64,000 nt of DNA from Streptomyces sp. QL37 (GTDB lineage: Bacteria; Actinomycetota; Actinomycetes; Streptomycetales; Streptomycetaceae), in contig NZ_PTJS01000001.1 in assembly GCF_002941025.1 (NCBI RefSeq), positions 7,516,605-7,580,604 on the forward strand, written 5' to 3'. This document shows positions 17,036 to 27,960 of this stretch, one piece after another; the first letter of the stretch is position 1, and the number at the start of each line of letters is the position of its first letter. Both the position numbers and the translations under genes were made by a program. Below the pieces are notes generated by a model. It did no database searches and was not told where the DNA came from. It saw only the letters and a program-made list of their open reading frames with translations.

Positions 17036-17084
17036 GGACGTTTCGTACCGTCGCGACATCAGCGTCCCCCATGAGAGGCCGTCC

Positions 17085-20000
17085 ATGACCGTGCCGAATC
17101 CGCAGCCGGACACTCCCGCCCAGGTGCGGACGGTCTGCTCGTACTGCGGTGTCGGATGCGGGATGGTCCTGGACATCGGCATGGGCCCCGACGGCCGGCG
17201 CACCGTCCTCAAGGCCACGGGAGACAAGGCGCACCCCGCGAACGGCGGGCGGCTCTGCACCAAGGGGGCGACGAGCGCGGAGTTGCCGGCCGCACCGGGC
17301 CGGCTGACGACGGCCCTGGTGCGGGCCGACCGCAGCGAGGAGCCGGCGCCGCTGCCCATGGAGGCAGCCGTCAAGGAGACCGCGCGGCGGCTGCGCGCGG
17401 TCGTCGACGAACACGGGCCCGACGCACTCGCCCTGTACGTCTCCGGGCAGATGACACTGGAAGCGCAGTACCTCGCCAACAAGCTGGCCAAGGGCTTCGT
17501 CCGCACGAGCTGGATCGAGTCCAACTCCCGGCTCTGCATGGCCAGTGCGGGCAGCGGCTACAAGCTCTCGCTGGGCGCGGACGGCCCGCCCGGGTCGTAC
17601 GAGGACTTCGAGCACGCCGACGCGTTCTTCGTCATCGGTTCCAACATGGCCGACTGCCACCCCGTGCTCTTCCTCCGCCTCCTGGAGCGCGTGAAGGCCG
17701 GCGCGAGACTCATCGTCGTCGACCCCCGGCGCAACGCCACCGCCGACAAGGCCGACCTGTTCCTCCAGATACGCCCGGGCACCGACCTCGCCCTGCTCAA
17801 CGGCCTCATGCACCTCCTCGTGGAGAACGGCCACACCGACGCGGAGTTCATAGCCGAGCACACCGAGGGCTGGGAGGCGATGCCCGGCTTCCTGCGGGAC
17901 TACGCGCCTGCCGCGGTCGCGGAGATCACCGGCATCCCCGAGGCGGACATCCGCCTGGCCGCCCGCTGGATCGGCGAGGCCGGTGAGTGGACGAGCTGCT
18001 GGACCATGGGTCTCAACCAGAGCACCCACGGCACCTGGAACACCAACGCCCTGATCAATCTGCATCTCGCCACAGGGGCGATCTGCCGCCCAGGCAGCGG
18101 CCCCTTCTCGCTCACCGGCCAGCCCAACGCCATGGGCGGCCGCGAGATGGGCTACATGGGCCCGGGTCTGCCCGGGCAGCGTGGCCTGCAGTCCGACGAG
18201 GACCGTGCCTTCACCGAGGAGCTGTGGGGCGTCGCGCCCGGGACCCTGCGTGCGGACGCGGTGGGCGGCGGGACCGTCGACATGTTCCGGCGCATGTCGG
18301 ACGGAGCGATCAAGGCCTGCTGGATCATCTGCACCAACCCGGTGGCATCCGTGGCCAACCGCCGGACCGTCATCGAGGGACTCGAATCGGCGGAATTCGT
18401 GGTCACCCAGGACGTGTTCGCCGACACCGAGACCAACGCGTACGCCGATGTCACCCTGCCGGCCGCGCTCTGGGGCGAAGCCGAGGGCATCATGATCAAC
18501 TCGGAACGGAACCTCACGCTCGCCGGCCAGGCCGCCGATCCGCCGGGCGAGGCCTGGCCGGACTGGCGGATCATCGCGCGGATCGCCTGTGAGATGGGGT
18601 ACGAGGATGCCTTCGGCTACCGCAGCGCCGAGGAGGTCTTCGAGGAGATCAAGCGGGCGCACAACCCGAAGACCGGCTACGACCTGCGGGGAGTCAGCTA
18701 CGACCGGCTGCGCCGCACCCCCGTCCAGTGGCCCAGCGCCACCCCGGACGGCCCCGCGCGCAACCCGGTCCGCTACCTCAACGACGGCATCAGCCAGACC
18801 TTGGCCGTACGCCCCGACGGGAGCGTGCCACGCCTCGCGTTCCCCACGGCGAGCGGGCGGGCGGTCTTCTTCGCCCGCCCGCACCTGCCGCCTGCCGAGA
18901 TGCCCGACGACGACTTCCCCTTCGTGCTCAACACCGGCCGCCTGCAGCACCAGTGGCACACCCTCACGAAGACCGGGAAGGTCGCCAAGCTCAACAGACT
19001 GAACCCCGGGCCCTTCGTGGAGATCAACCCGCGGGACGCGGTGGCCCTCTCGATCGGGGAGGGTGACGCGGTCGAGGTCGCCTCGCGGCGTGGCCGGGCC
19101 GTGCTGCCGGCCGTCGTGACCGACCGGGTGCGGCCGGGGGACTGCTTCGCGCCGTTCCACTGGAACGATCTCTTCGGGGAGTACCTCAGCGTCAACGCCG
19201 TCACCAACGACGCCGTCGACCCGGTCTCCTTCCAGCCCGAGTTCAAGGTCTGCGCGGTGACGCTGGTGAAGGTGGCCGCCGTCGTGCCGGCCGCCTGCCC
19301 GGCCCCCGCCGTCACCGTCCCGACGGTCCCGGCCACCGTGGGCGGCCCCGTCGCCGCCCTCGCGGGGGTGTTCGGGATCGCGGACACGGCCCCGCCCGTA
19401 CTGGCCGAGCACGAGCGGCGCTATCTGTCCGGATTCCTCGCGGGACTCGGCCCGGAGCCGGCGGGCACCCCGGTACTGCCGGTGCACGCGCCGTTCGAAC
19501 CCGGCCACGCCCTGTGGGTCAACGGCGTGCTGGCCGGCATGTTCTCGCGCGCGCCCGGCGATGCCTCCCGCGCCCCGGAGGCCGCCGGGCCGTTGCAGGG
19601 GACCGGCGCCGTACCGGGCCGGCAGGTCGTGGTCCTGTGGGCCTCGCAGACCGGGAACGCCGAGGAGGTCGCCGCCGCCGCGGCCCGGCGGCTGGCCTCC
19701 GGAGGAAGGACGGCGACCCTCCTCGGGATGGACGACAGCGCCCTGGACCGTCTGCCGCGCCCAGCCGATCTGCTGGTCGTCACCAGTACCTTCGGCGACG
19801 GGGACGCCCCGGACAACGGCTCCGGGTTCTGGGAGTCGCTCAACGCCCCCGACACGCCCCGGCTGGACGGTGTCCGCTACGCCGTACTCGCCCTCGGGGA
19901 CTCCTCGTACGACGACTTCTGCGGCCATGGCAGGCGGCTCGACGAGCGGTTCGGTGAACTGGGCGCCGTGCGGCTCGTCCCCCGTACGGACTGCGAACCG

Positions 20001-21232
20001 GACTACGAGGAGCCGGCCGGGCGGTGGATCGACGAGGTGTTCGCCGCCCTGGGCGCCCCGGCCGCCCCCGCCGCCGGACCCACCGCTCCCGTGCCTCCCC
20101 CGGCGCCGGCCCGTCCCACCAGGACGGCGACCGGGCGGCTCGTGGGGAACCAGCTGCTCAGCCTTCCCGGCGCCACCAAGGAGTGCGCCGGTTCACCTTC
20201 GACACGCAGGACGGTCCCGTACCGCTCGTGTACGAGGCGGGCGACGCCCTCGGCGTGGAGGCGCTCAACTGCCCCGAACTGGTGGCGGAATGGCTAGCCG
20301 TCACCGGCCTGGACCCCACGGACGGCGTCGACGTGTCAGGCGTGGGGTCCGTGCCCCTGGACGAGGCTCTCCACCGCCACCTGGACATCGCCCGGATCAC
20401 CCCCGGGCTGCTGCGCCTGGTCGCCGAACGCACCCACGACCGCACCCTCAAGAAGCTCCTGCGCCCGGACAACAAAGGCGAACTCGCGCAGTGGACCTGG
20501 GGCCGGCAGGCCGTCGACGTCATCGCCGAGCACTCCGCCCGCGCCTCCGCGGCCGAGTGGACCGCGGCCCTCTCGCGCCTCCGGCCCAGGCTCTACTCCA
20601 TATCCTCCAGCCCGCTCACCGACCCCGGCCTCGTGAGCCTCACCGTCTCCGTGATCCGCTACGAGAACCGGCACGGCGCCGTCCGCAAGGGCGTGGCCTC
20701 CACCTTCCTCGCCGACGCGGAGCCGGGCAGCCCCGTCCCCGTGTTCGTCCAGCGCGCCCCGCACTTCCGTCCGCCGGCCGACCCGGCCACCCCCATGGTG
20801 ATGGTCGGTCCCGGCACCGGGGTCGCCCCGTTCGTCGGATTCCTCGACGAACGGCGCGCCCTCGGACACCGGGCCGCGAACTGGCTGTTCTTCGGCGAGC
20901 AGCGCGAGGCGACCGACTTCTACTACCGCGACGAACTCGACTCCCTGCGCCGCGACTCCACCCTGACCCGGCTGGACACCGCCTTCTCCCGCGACCAACG
21001 GGCCAAGATCTACGTCCAGGACCGGATGCGGGAGCACGGCGCCCAGCTGTGGTCCTGGCTCCAGGACGGCGCCCACTTCTACGTCTGCGGCGACGCCTCG
21101 CGGATGGCGAAGGACGTGGACCGGGCGCTGCGGGACATCGCCATGGCCCACGGCGGACTCCAGGAGGACACCGCCGCCGCGTACGTCAAGCAGCTAGCCG
21201 CCGACAAACGGTATGTGCGCGACGTGTACTGA
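17085..21232 (+). pseudogene. Bifunctional nitrate reductase/sulfite reductase flavoprotein alpha, frameshifted
   Basis: Fused assimilatory nitrate reductase and CPR-type reductase, about 1,382 residues if one base is restored. In order: a [4Fe-4S] site with Cys18, Cys21, Cys25 and Cys58; the Mo-bisMGD catalytic domain; an MGD-binding C-terminal barrel near [15 protein letters not shown]; a flavodoxin domain (about 846-990, SQTGNAEEV and [12 protein letters not shown]); and FAD/NADPH domains (LYSISSSP, MVGPGTGVAPF). The frame breaks at about 20184: AAGGAGTGCGCC should be AAGGAGGTGCGCC, one G lost. Upstream frame then ends at 20297, while the correct frame continues to 21232. It is either a real inactivating deletion or a sequencing error. 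ATG at 17085 follows GAGAGG. Intact, it would pass electrons from NADPH through FAD/FMN to reduce nitrate to nitrite. Confidence 0.9.
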
Positions 21233-21234
21233 GC

Positions 21235-22017
21235 TCAGTTCTCCGACACGGCGGCGCTGAACGCGGGCAGATACGCGGACTCGTGGCCCTCGGCCGTCGG
21301 GTGGACGTTCGAGCTGCTGATCCAGGCGTCGCTCGTGCAGATCTCGTGCCCGGCGAACGCCGGCCGCCCGTCCGCGAACGCGAACCCGGCAGCCGCCGCA
21401 CGGCCCGCGATCGTCTCGTTGAGCAGATCCGAGCCCCGGTTGACGGCCGTGCGCTTGGCGGAGCTGAGCCCGCCGAGGCAGAGGCCGCCCTCCTTGTAGA
21501 GATGCGGGTAACCGATGACGACGACCTCGGCGTGGGGCGCCCGGGCGCGGACGGTCGCGTAGAGGCTGTCCAGCTCGCCCGGCAGCTCGTTCACGACGTA
21601 CTCCCCGGCCGTCGCCAGGGCCCGCTCGCAGGCCGACTGGGTGGAGTACTGACAGCTGAGCATGGTCGAGGCGAAGCCGGAGTCGTTGCCCCCGATGCTC
21701 AGGCTCACCAGGGTGGTGTCCTCGTCCAGCTCGCCCACCTGGTCGCTGAGCACGTCGGGGATCTTCGCACCGCCGCAGGCGACGAACGAGAACGAGGCCG
21801 GGTCGTTGGCGTTCGCCCAGAGAGCGGGGTAGGCGTTGCGGCTGCGGGTGCAGGCGATGTCGGAGTAGCTGCCGGCGCCGGTACCGGAGGCGTACGAGTC
21901 ACCGAGGGCCACGTAGTTCACCTCCGCGGCCCGCGGGGCGGCTGCCGCCGTGGAGACGGTGACCGGGGCGAGTGCGAGGGCCAGCAGTGCGGCACCGGCG
22001 GTACGGGGCAGAGACAT
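21235..22017 (-). CDS. Secreted SGNH/GDSL lipase
   Basis: 260-residue extracellular esterase/lipase. It has a Sec signal peptide (about 1-27, AAAA-type cleavage region), block I GDSYASGTGAG with the nucleophile Ser, block III SIGGNDSGF, and a C-terminal DAWISSSNVHPTAEGH with the catalytic Asp/His. Paired cysteines (IACTRS, VACGG, LSCQYS/SACERA, LCLGG/EICTSD) suggest three disulfides, as in Streptomyces rimosus-type lipase. It is convergent with the nitrate reductase gene, with only 2 nt between stops. Confidence 0.93.
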   Translation of the reverse strand: MSLPRTAGAALLALALAPVTVSTAAAAPRAAEVNYVALGDSYASGTGAGSYSDIACTRSRNAYPALWANANDPASFSFVACGGAKIPDVLSDQVGELDEDTTLVSLSIGGNDSGFASTMLSCQYSTQSACERALATAGEYVVNELPGELDSLYATVRARAPHAEVVVIGYPHLYKEGGLCLGGLSSAKRTAVNRGSDLLNETIAGRAAAAGFAFADGRPAFAGHEICTSDAWISSSNVHPTAEGHESAYLPAFSAAVSEN

Positions 22018-22230
22018 GGGGTTCTCCGTGGTGTGGGAGGGGACACGGCCGGTGCACGGCTGCCGCGCGGGACGGCCGTGACCACGCCCAACCTCCCGCT
22101 CCAGCGTGCCCTCGTCATCGGTGAAATGACCCGTCCCCGGTGAGCTGCCGGGGCCCTGCCCTCGGATCGAGGCATGCTCGGCCCGCCCTGCCACAATGAG
22201 GCTGCGGCAGGAGCGACGGGGGAGCGGAGC

Positions 22231-23496
22231 ATGGCTACGGATGCAGGCATCGGCCCGGGTGCGGAGACCGAGTCCCCGCTGATCGGCGCGGTCCGGGCCG
22301 GGGACACCACCGCGGTGCGGAGGATTCTCCGGGAACACCGCGGCCCCTACGTGGACGACGCCGCGTTCTGCCTGGCGGTCCGCACGCACTCCGGAGCCAT
22401 CGCCCAACTCCTGCTGCAGTACGGCGCGGATCCCCGGCGGTGCGCACCGGATGGCCTGCCGCCGCTGCGCGAGGCGGTCGACTCGGGGTCGCCCGCTCTG
22501 GTCCATGCCCTCCTGGACGACAGGATCCTGGGACGCCACACCGAGTCGGAGCTGCTGGACGCGCGGGACCTCGCCCGCTACTGGTGCGAGACGGGTGTCG
22601 AGGACGAACTGCGGCGGCGCACCGGTTCCGAGGACGTCGTCACCCGGACCCGGGTCCAGGACGACGAGTACGACAGCGTCGACGAGTTCACCCTCGACGG
22701 TACGACTGTGAGGGACGGTCACGGGGCGATCCTCATCCGACTGGAGGAGCTCCTCTGCGTCCGTACCCCGTTCGAGGAGCTCATGGCCCGGGCGACGGCC
22801 CACGCCGGTCAGGACCACGCGTCATGGGCCGCTGCCACCCTGCTGCTGGCTCACCGGCGCGACCGGGCGACCTGGACGGCCGCCGCGGCACTGCGCACGC
22901 GCACGGATCCGCTGCACCGCTTGTTCGGCGCCGAGGTACTGCGGCTGACCCACCTCTTCGACGGCAGCGACGAGGACGCGTTCGCCGGACCGGCCCTGGA
23001 CACGTTCACCGACTGGTCGGCCGAGGAGCCGGATCCCGCCGTCCTCACCGAAGTGCTGGTCGCTCTCGGAGAGCACTCCGGTGCCGGAGCGGAAGCGGCT
23101 CTTCTGCCCCACGCAGGCCACCACGAGAGCCGGGTCCGGCGCGCGGTGGCGCGCGGACTCGGTGCCTGGCCCCCGCCGCCCGTATTCTCCGGCGCGGTTC
23201 GCACGGCGCTGCGAGAGCTGATGCGCGACCGGGAGGCAGGGGTGCGGCAGGACGCCTGCCTCACGTTCGCCGACGGCAAGGACCACGATCCCGTCCTCAT
23301 CGACGCCATGGCTGCTCTGCTGGACGACGAGGACCGCCACGTCCGGGTCATCGCGGCGTACGGACTCGCCCGCCACGACGACGATCGGTGCGTGGAAGGG
23401 GCCCGCCGGCTCGGCCCGCCGCAGCCCGGCCGTCCGGACGAGGAGCACTACCTCGGCGAGGCATGGAGCTACGGGCGGAGGCGGGACGACGCCTGA
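22231..23496 (+). CDS. Ankyrin/HEAT-repeat protein
   Basis: 421-residue cytoplasmic protein. The N-terminus (about 10-110) has ankyrin-like units (PLIGAVRAGDTTAVRRIL, AQLLLQYGADPRR, PLREAVDSGSPALVHALL). The C-terminal half has HEAT-type helices (ESRVRRAVARGLGAW, DDEDRHVRVIAAYGLARHD). ATG at 22231 is preceded by GGGGGAGCGGAG. No enzyme motif is visible; it is probably a protein-interaction scaffold. Its partner is unknown. Confidence 0.82.
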   Translation: MATDAGIGPGAETESPLIGAVRAGDTTAVRRILREHRGPYVDDAAFCLAVRTHSGAIAQLLLQYGADPRRCAPDGLPPLREAVDSGSPALVHALLDDRILGRHTESELLDARDLARYWCETGVEDELRRRTGSEDVVTRTRVQDDEYDSVDEFTLDGTTVRDGHGAILIRLEELLCVRTPFEELMARATAHAGQDHASWAAATLLLAHRRDRATWTAAAALRTRTDPLHRLFGAEVLRLTHLFDGSDEDAFAGPALDTFTDWSAEEPDPAVLTEVLVALGEHSGAGAEAALLPHAGHHESRVRRAVARGLGAWPPPPVFSGAVRTALRELMRDREAGVRQDACLTFADGKDHDPVLIDAMAALLDDEDRHVRVIAAYGLARHDDDRCVEGARRLGPPQPGRPDEEHYLGEAWSYGRRRDDA

Positions 23497-23514
23497 CTTC
23501 CCTCAGGAATTCAG

Positions 23515-23828
23515 AAGACGAAGTCCCGGGGGCGCCTTCGCCGACGCGCCCGTCCGCCGCATCGCGGAGGATGTCCGCGTGCCCGGTGTGCCGCGCGTAC
23601 TCCTCGGTCATGTCCAGGAGCGTGTCGCGGACGGTGGGACGTGCGTCCGTCGGGCCAGGTGAAGGAGGCGGGCCCGTCGAGCCCACGCTCCTCGACGACC
23701 TCGGCCACCAGCTCACGCGATCGCTCGACGGACCCGAGCCACAGGGTGTGGAGATCAACGGGTGAGTCCAGCGCCCCGTCCGCCACTTCCCGTCAGGGTG
23801 GGCGTCGAAGTCCTGGAGGTATACCGGA
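23515..23828 (-). pseudogene. DUF664 (DinB-like) remnant
   Basis: On the minus strand, pieces of a DUF664/DinB-type protein are spread over two frames: LQDFDAHPDGKW, then SPVDLHTLWLGSVERSREL to SFTWPDGR, then RPTVRDTLLDMTEEYARHTG with ADILRDAADGRVGE. Frame changes are needed near 23780 and near 23640. The N-terminal portion, including the first metal-ligand His region, is absent. Intact members are thiol-dependent, metal-binding four-helix proteins. This copy cannot be functional. Confidence 0.75.
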
Positions 23829-23835
23829 GGAGACC

Positions 23836-24180
23836 GTGCTCGCCGGTGTGTCCCTGGGGACCGGCGTTGTCGGCGATCTCCTGCCCGAGCGCCCCGCCAC
23901 GGCAGGTGTGCTCCTCCTGCACGCCGCTGTGGCCCTTCCCGCATCCGTTCGGCCCGGCCCGAGGATGCAGTCGCACGTCGCGCGGCCGGACGACTTCGCG
24001 CCCCACGAGCGCGTCGCCGCCCTCCGCCGGGCGGCACGGGAGGCCGGGGTCGTCCTGGAGGTCTTCCGATACCCGGGAGCCGGCCACTTCTACGTGGACC
24101 GTGACCTCCCCGACCACGACCCGGCCGCAGCCGAACTGACCTGGCGTCGGGTACTGGACTCCCTCGGCCGGCCGCTGTGA
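23836..24180 (+). pseudogene. Dienelactone hydrolase-like gene, 5'-truncated
   Basis: A 114-codon frame from GTG 23836 resembles the C-terminal two thirds of small dienelactone hydrolases: TVLAGVSLGTGVVGDLLPER (the SLG nucleophile region, where the family usually has a Cys or Ser), VLLLHAAVALP, and the catalytic-His end RYPGAGHFYVDRDLPDHDPAAAELTWRRVL. About 70 N-terminal residues are missing. A GGAGGAG sits before the GTG, so a truncated product could be made. It meets the DUF664 remnant head to head, as if one deletion removed both 5' ends. Confidence 0.7.
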
Positions 24181-24250
24181 CGCCGGAACCGGGCGACGCC
24201 GTGGCTGGGTGGCGCCGCCCCTCGCCGTCCCGGAGTCGCGAGAGCTCCCG

Positions 24251-25123
24251 TCAGCCCGCGGACTCGCCCGCGTGCGGGCTCAGCGCACCCGCTCCGACCA
24301 GGATGAAGAGCACGATGCCCAGGATCACGCGGTAGATGACGAACGGCATGAAGCTCTTCGTCGTAATGAACTTCATGAACCAGGCGATTACGGCATATCC
24401 GACCGCGAACGCGATGATCGTCGCGAAGATCGTCGGGCCCCAGGAGACATGCCCCTCGCCCGCGTCCTTCAACTCGAACGCGCCCGAGGCCAGCACTGCC
24501 GGGATCGCCAGCAGGAAGGAGTAGCGGGCCGCCGCCTCACGGGTGTATCCCATGAGCAGGCCACCGCTGATCGTCGCACCCGAGCGGGAGACGCCCGGGA
24601 TCAGGGCCATCGCCTGGCAGACGCCGAAGATCAGACCGTCCCTGACACCCAGTTCCCTCAGGGACTTGCGCTCCTTGATGGCCCGGTGCTTGCCGCCGGT
24701 CTCGTCGCGGGCCGCGAGCCGGTCCGCGATGCCGAGGACGATGCCCATGACGATCAGCGTCGTCGCGATCAGACGCAGATCACGGAACGGGCCCTCGATC
24801 TGGTCCTTGAAGGTCACCCCGAGCACACCGATGGGGATCGATCCGATGATGACCAGCCAGCCCATCTGGGCGTCGTGGTCGCCGCGCATCGACGAGTTGG
24901 TCAGAGACCGGAACCAGGCCGAGACGATTCGGGCGATGTCCTTACGGAAGTAGATGAGGACCGCGGCCTCCGTGCCGATCTGCGTGATCGCGGTGAACGC
25001 GGCGCCCGGGTCGTGCCAGCCCGCGAACGCCGCGGTCAGCCGCAGATGCGCGCTGGAGGAGATCGGCAGGAACTCGGTCAGTCCCTGAACAAGGCCCAGG
25101 ACGAATGATTCGAACCAGCTCAT
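24251..25123 (-). CDS. uppP: Undecaprenyl-diphosphatase
   Basis: 290-residue polytopic membrane enzyme that dephosphorylates undecaprenyl pyrophosphate to recycle the peptidoglycan lipid carrier; overproduction of the family gives bacitracin tolerance. It has the first signature [18 protein letters not shown] near the N-terminus and the second, [10 protein letters not shown], with conserved Ser/Arg. About eight hydrophobic segments are present. ATG at 25123 begins MSWFESF; an upstream in-frame start at 25156 is less likely. Confidence 0.95.
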   Translation of the reverse strand: MSWFESFVLGLVQGLTEFLPISSSAHLRLTAAFAGWHDPGAAFTAITQIGTEAAVLIYFRKDIARIVSAWFRSLTNSSMRGDHDAQMGWLVIIGSIPIGVLGVTFKDQIEGPFRDLRLIATTLIVMGIVLGIADRLAARDETGGKHRAIKERKSLRELGVRDGLIFGVCQAMALIPGVSRSGATISGGLLMGYTREAAARYSFLLAIPAVLASGAFELKDAGEGHVSWGPTIFATIIAFAVGYAVIAWFMKFITTKSFMPFVIYRVILGIVLFILVGAGALSPHAGESAG

Positions 25124-25158
25124 GGGGCTTAGGCCATCCCGGAGGTACTCATGCAACG

Positions 25159-25183
25159 GCCGACGGACGCGAAGGCCGTCGGC
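25159..25183 (-). terminator. Hairpin between uppP and the TVP38-like gene
   Basis: GCCGACGG (25159-25166) and CCGTCGGC (25176-25183), a perfect 8-bp stem with a 9-nt loop. It lies downstream of the TVP38-like gene on the minus strand and upstream of uppP, so it may separate the two transcripts. Confidence 0.5.
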
Positions 25184-25294
25184 GGCGTGCGGATGCGGTC
25201 AGAAAGGGGGACGGGACGCCACGGCCCCGGTCATCCTCTGTCGGTTGCGCGCAGCGTATCGCCTGCAGGTGAACAGACTCCCGCCTGCCCCTGG

Positions 25295-26041
25295 CTACGC
25301 CGTGCCGCCCGCCCCGGACGAGGGCGCACCGTCCGCGCCGCCCAGCTTGTGCCGCCTGCGCCAGGCCACGAGCGCCGCACCCGCCCCGGACAGCACGATG
25401 AAGCCCATCGCGGCCAGGAACACCGGAGACGTGGGGGAGGAGGCCGAGCTGCCCGCGATGACGTACGCGGCCGTGTTCGGGATCGAGCCCAGTCCGGTGG
25501 CCAGCAGGAACGGCGGGTAACCCATGCGGGAGGTCGCCGCGCAGTAGTTGGCCGCGGCGAACGGCACCCCGGGGAAGAGCCGCAGCGCCAGCATCGACCT
25601 GAACCCGTGCCGGCTCAGCAGACCGTCCGCCGCCTTGAGGTACTTGCCGCGCAACAGGGTCCGGAGCGCGTCCTGCCCCAGCACTCTGCCGAGCAGGAAG
25701 GAGACGCCGGCACCGAGGACGGTTCCGGCCAGAGCCGCCGCGAGACCGGCCTGGGCGCCGAACAGCGCACCGGCGGCCAGGTTGAGCAGCGGACGCGGCA
25801 CGAAGGCCACGGTGCACACGCCGTACACGAGCCCGAACAGCATCGCCGCGGCGGAACCCGTGAGTTGAGGTGGCCAGCCGGAGGCCAGCAGTCGCTGTGG
25901 TTCGAACAGCAGCATGGTGGTGGCAGCGGCCAGCAGGACCGCCACGAGCAGGGAGAACCGGGACCAGGGGGACAGTAGCGCCCTCGTACAGCGCACTGCG
26001 AGGCCACCGGAGGGCCGTGTTGCGGGGACGGGGTCGAACAT
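25295..26041 (-). CDS. TVP38/TMEM64 family membrane protein
   Basis: 248-residue integral membrane protein of the SNARE-associated (VTT) family. It has an N-terminal hydrophobic segment (LLVAVLLAAATTMLLF), then the family core FVPRPLLNLAAGALFG, LALRLFPGVPFAAANY and GSIPNTAAYVIAG, and a last TM before a basic tail (WRRRHKLGG). Members are thought to act in lipid scrambling or polyprenyl-phosphate handling, related to DedA. Proximity to uppP fits an envelope-lipid role, but they are separated by a hairpin. Confidence 0.88.
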   Translation of the reverse strand: MFDPVPATRPSGGLAVRCTRALLSPWSRFSLLVAVLLAAATTMLLFEPQRLLASGWPPQLTGSAAAMLFGLVYGVCTVAFVPRPLLNLAAGALFGAQAGLAAALAGTVLGAGVSFLLGRVLGQDALRTLLRGKYLKAADGLLSRHGFRSMLALRLFPGVPFAAANYCAATSRMGYPPFLLATGLGSIPNTAAYVIAGSSASSPTSPVFLAAMGFIVLSGAGAALVAWRRRHKLGGADGAPSSGAGGTA

Positions 26042-26095
26042 CTGGGGAGCGTAACCGAAACAGGTGTGTGATCGCTGTAATGTGCGGGCGCGGAC

Positions 26096-26110
26096 GACGA
26101 GTCACTCGTC
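26096..26110. other. Short odd-centred palindrome
   Basis: GACGAGT-C-ACTCGTC, 7-bp arms around one base, 55 nt upstream of the TVP38-like start (26041). It could be an operator for that gene or an RNA hairpin. The evidence is symmetry only. Confidence 0.3.
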
Positions 26111-26483
26111 ACGCACCCCGGTCCCTCCCGGCGGTGGCCCCGGGGGCCCAACCGGCCCGTACGAGGCGCGGTCGCCCCTGTTCCGGGCCGGCCGCGAGGA
26201 GCGCTCCGGAGCACGGAACACCCGTTCGCCGCCGTGCTGCAGGCCGCGGCCGGTCGCCGCTCGGACCCCGGAAGTCCACCGAGGTGACTACCCCGAGGTC
26301 GGGAAGTGTGTCCACACCGGCGTCGTTCTGCTCGACGGTGTGGCCCCGTTCCCCTTCGCGCTGCGATCCTGCGTGTGACGCACCGTCGGATCAGCCGGTT
26401 GCCTCCGCGGTGCCGCGCGGCAGGGGGTCCGGGCAGCGTGAAAATCGTTCGACGTCGAGCCGCCGCTCCGCCATGATCAGGGC
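26111..26483. other. Intergenic region with no recognised gene
   Basis: About 370 nt between the TVP38-like gene and the leader ORF of the EF-Tu gene. Short open frames exist, but none has recognisable protein features or a good ribosome-binding site. It presumably contains the promoter of the leader/EF-Tu transcript; I see no convincing -35/-10 pair. Confidence 0.4.
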
Positions 26484-26630
26484 ATGTTCCGGTACGCCTT
26501 CCTCACAGCGCAGTCCGCAGTCGCGGACACGCCGAAGGCTGCCGTGAGCACTGCGACCGCTGTCGCAGCAGCAGCACTCGACGCAGCGTTCGCCGCTGCC
26601 GCAGCGCCCTTCGGCGGCGCCCGAAGCTGA
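26484..26630 (+). CDS. Ala-rich 48-codon leader ORF upstream of EF-Tu3
   Basis: 48-residue frame starting [10 protein letters not shown] and ending PFGGARS; 20 residues are Ala. Seven Ala codons are GCA, including a run of four at codons 28-31, although GCA is disfavoured in this GC-rich genome. The stop codon (26628-26630) lies on the left arm of a perfect 10-bp hairpin that precedes the EF-Tu start. AGGG lies only about 2 nt before the ATG, so translation initiation is uncertain. The arrangement of Ala codon run, stop and hairpin resembles an attenuation leader peptide; whether it is translated is unproven. Confidence 0.45.
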   Translation: MFRYAFLTAQSAVADTPKAAVSTATAVAAAALDAAFAAAAAPFGGARS

Positions 26631-26671
26631 CCCTCCCCCGACAGTCCGGCGGACCCCGCAAGGGGAGGGTC
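26629..26671 (+). promoter_or_regulatory. Leader hairpin, possible attenuator, before EF-Tu3
   Basis: GACCCTCCCC (26629-26638) pairs perfectly with GGGGAGGGTC (26662-26671), loop 23 nt. The left arm starts at the second base of the leader ORF stop codon, so a ribosome finishing the ORF would block folding. The right arm ends about 50 nt before the EF-Tu ATG. Confidence 0.6.
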
Positions 26672-26722
26672 GGCGGGGCCCTGGGGTCTTCTCTCTCAGC
26701 TTCGAAATCCAAGGAACGAGCC

Positions 26723-27892
<1,170 letters not shown>

Positions 27893-27905
27893 CGGCCCGG
27901 GCGCG

Positions 27906-27932
27906 CCCGTCTCCCCACCCCGGGGAGGCGGG
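27906..27932 (+). terminator. Terminator hairpin after EF-Tu3
   Basis: CCCGTCTCCCC (27906-27916) pairs with GGGGAGGCGGG (27922-27932), an 11-bp stem with one U-G pair and a 5-nt loop, 14 nt after the EF-Tu stop. Confidence 0.7.
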
Positions 27933-27960
27933 CCGCGCGCCGTGCAGCAGACTGGGTGCC

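Noticed and set aside
16005..19928. A 1,307-codon open frame on the minus strand running from the universal stress gene back through the nitrate reductase gene
   Set aside because: It is a codon-bias shadow: only the last 287 codons show protein-family features, and a good ribosome-binding site and ATG exist at 16868. The opposite strand codes a clear molybdoenzyme.
20160..20300. Programmed ribosomal frameshifting in the nitrate reductase fusion
   Set aside because: No slippery heptamer or following pseudoknot is evident, and homologues are single-frame; a plain 1-nt deletion or sequencing error is simpler.
19561..22143. An 860-codon plus-strand frame spanning the frameshift and the lipase gene
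   Set aside because: Arg/Pro-rich translation with no motifs; it is a GC-bias frame crossing a convergent gene pair.
26064..26378. A 104-codon frame before the EF-Tu leader
   Set aside because: No recognised motif or ribosome-binding site; it is not supported as a gene.
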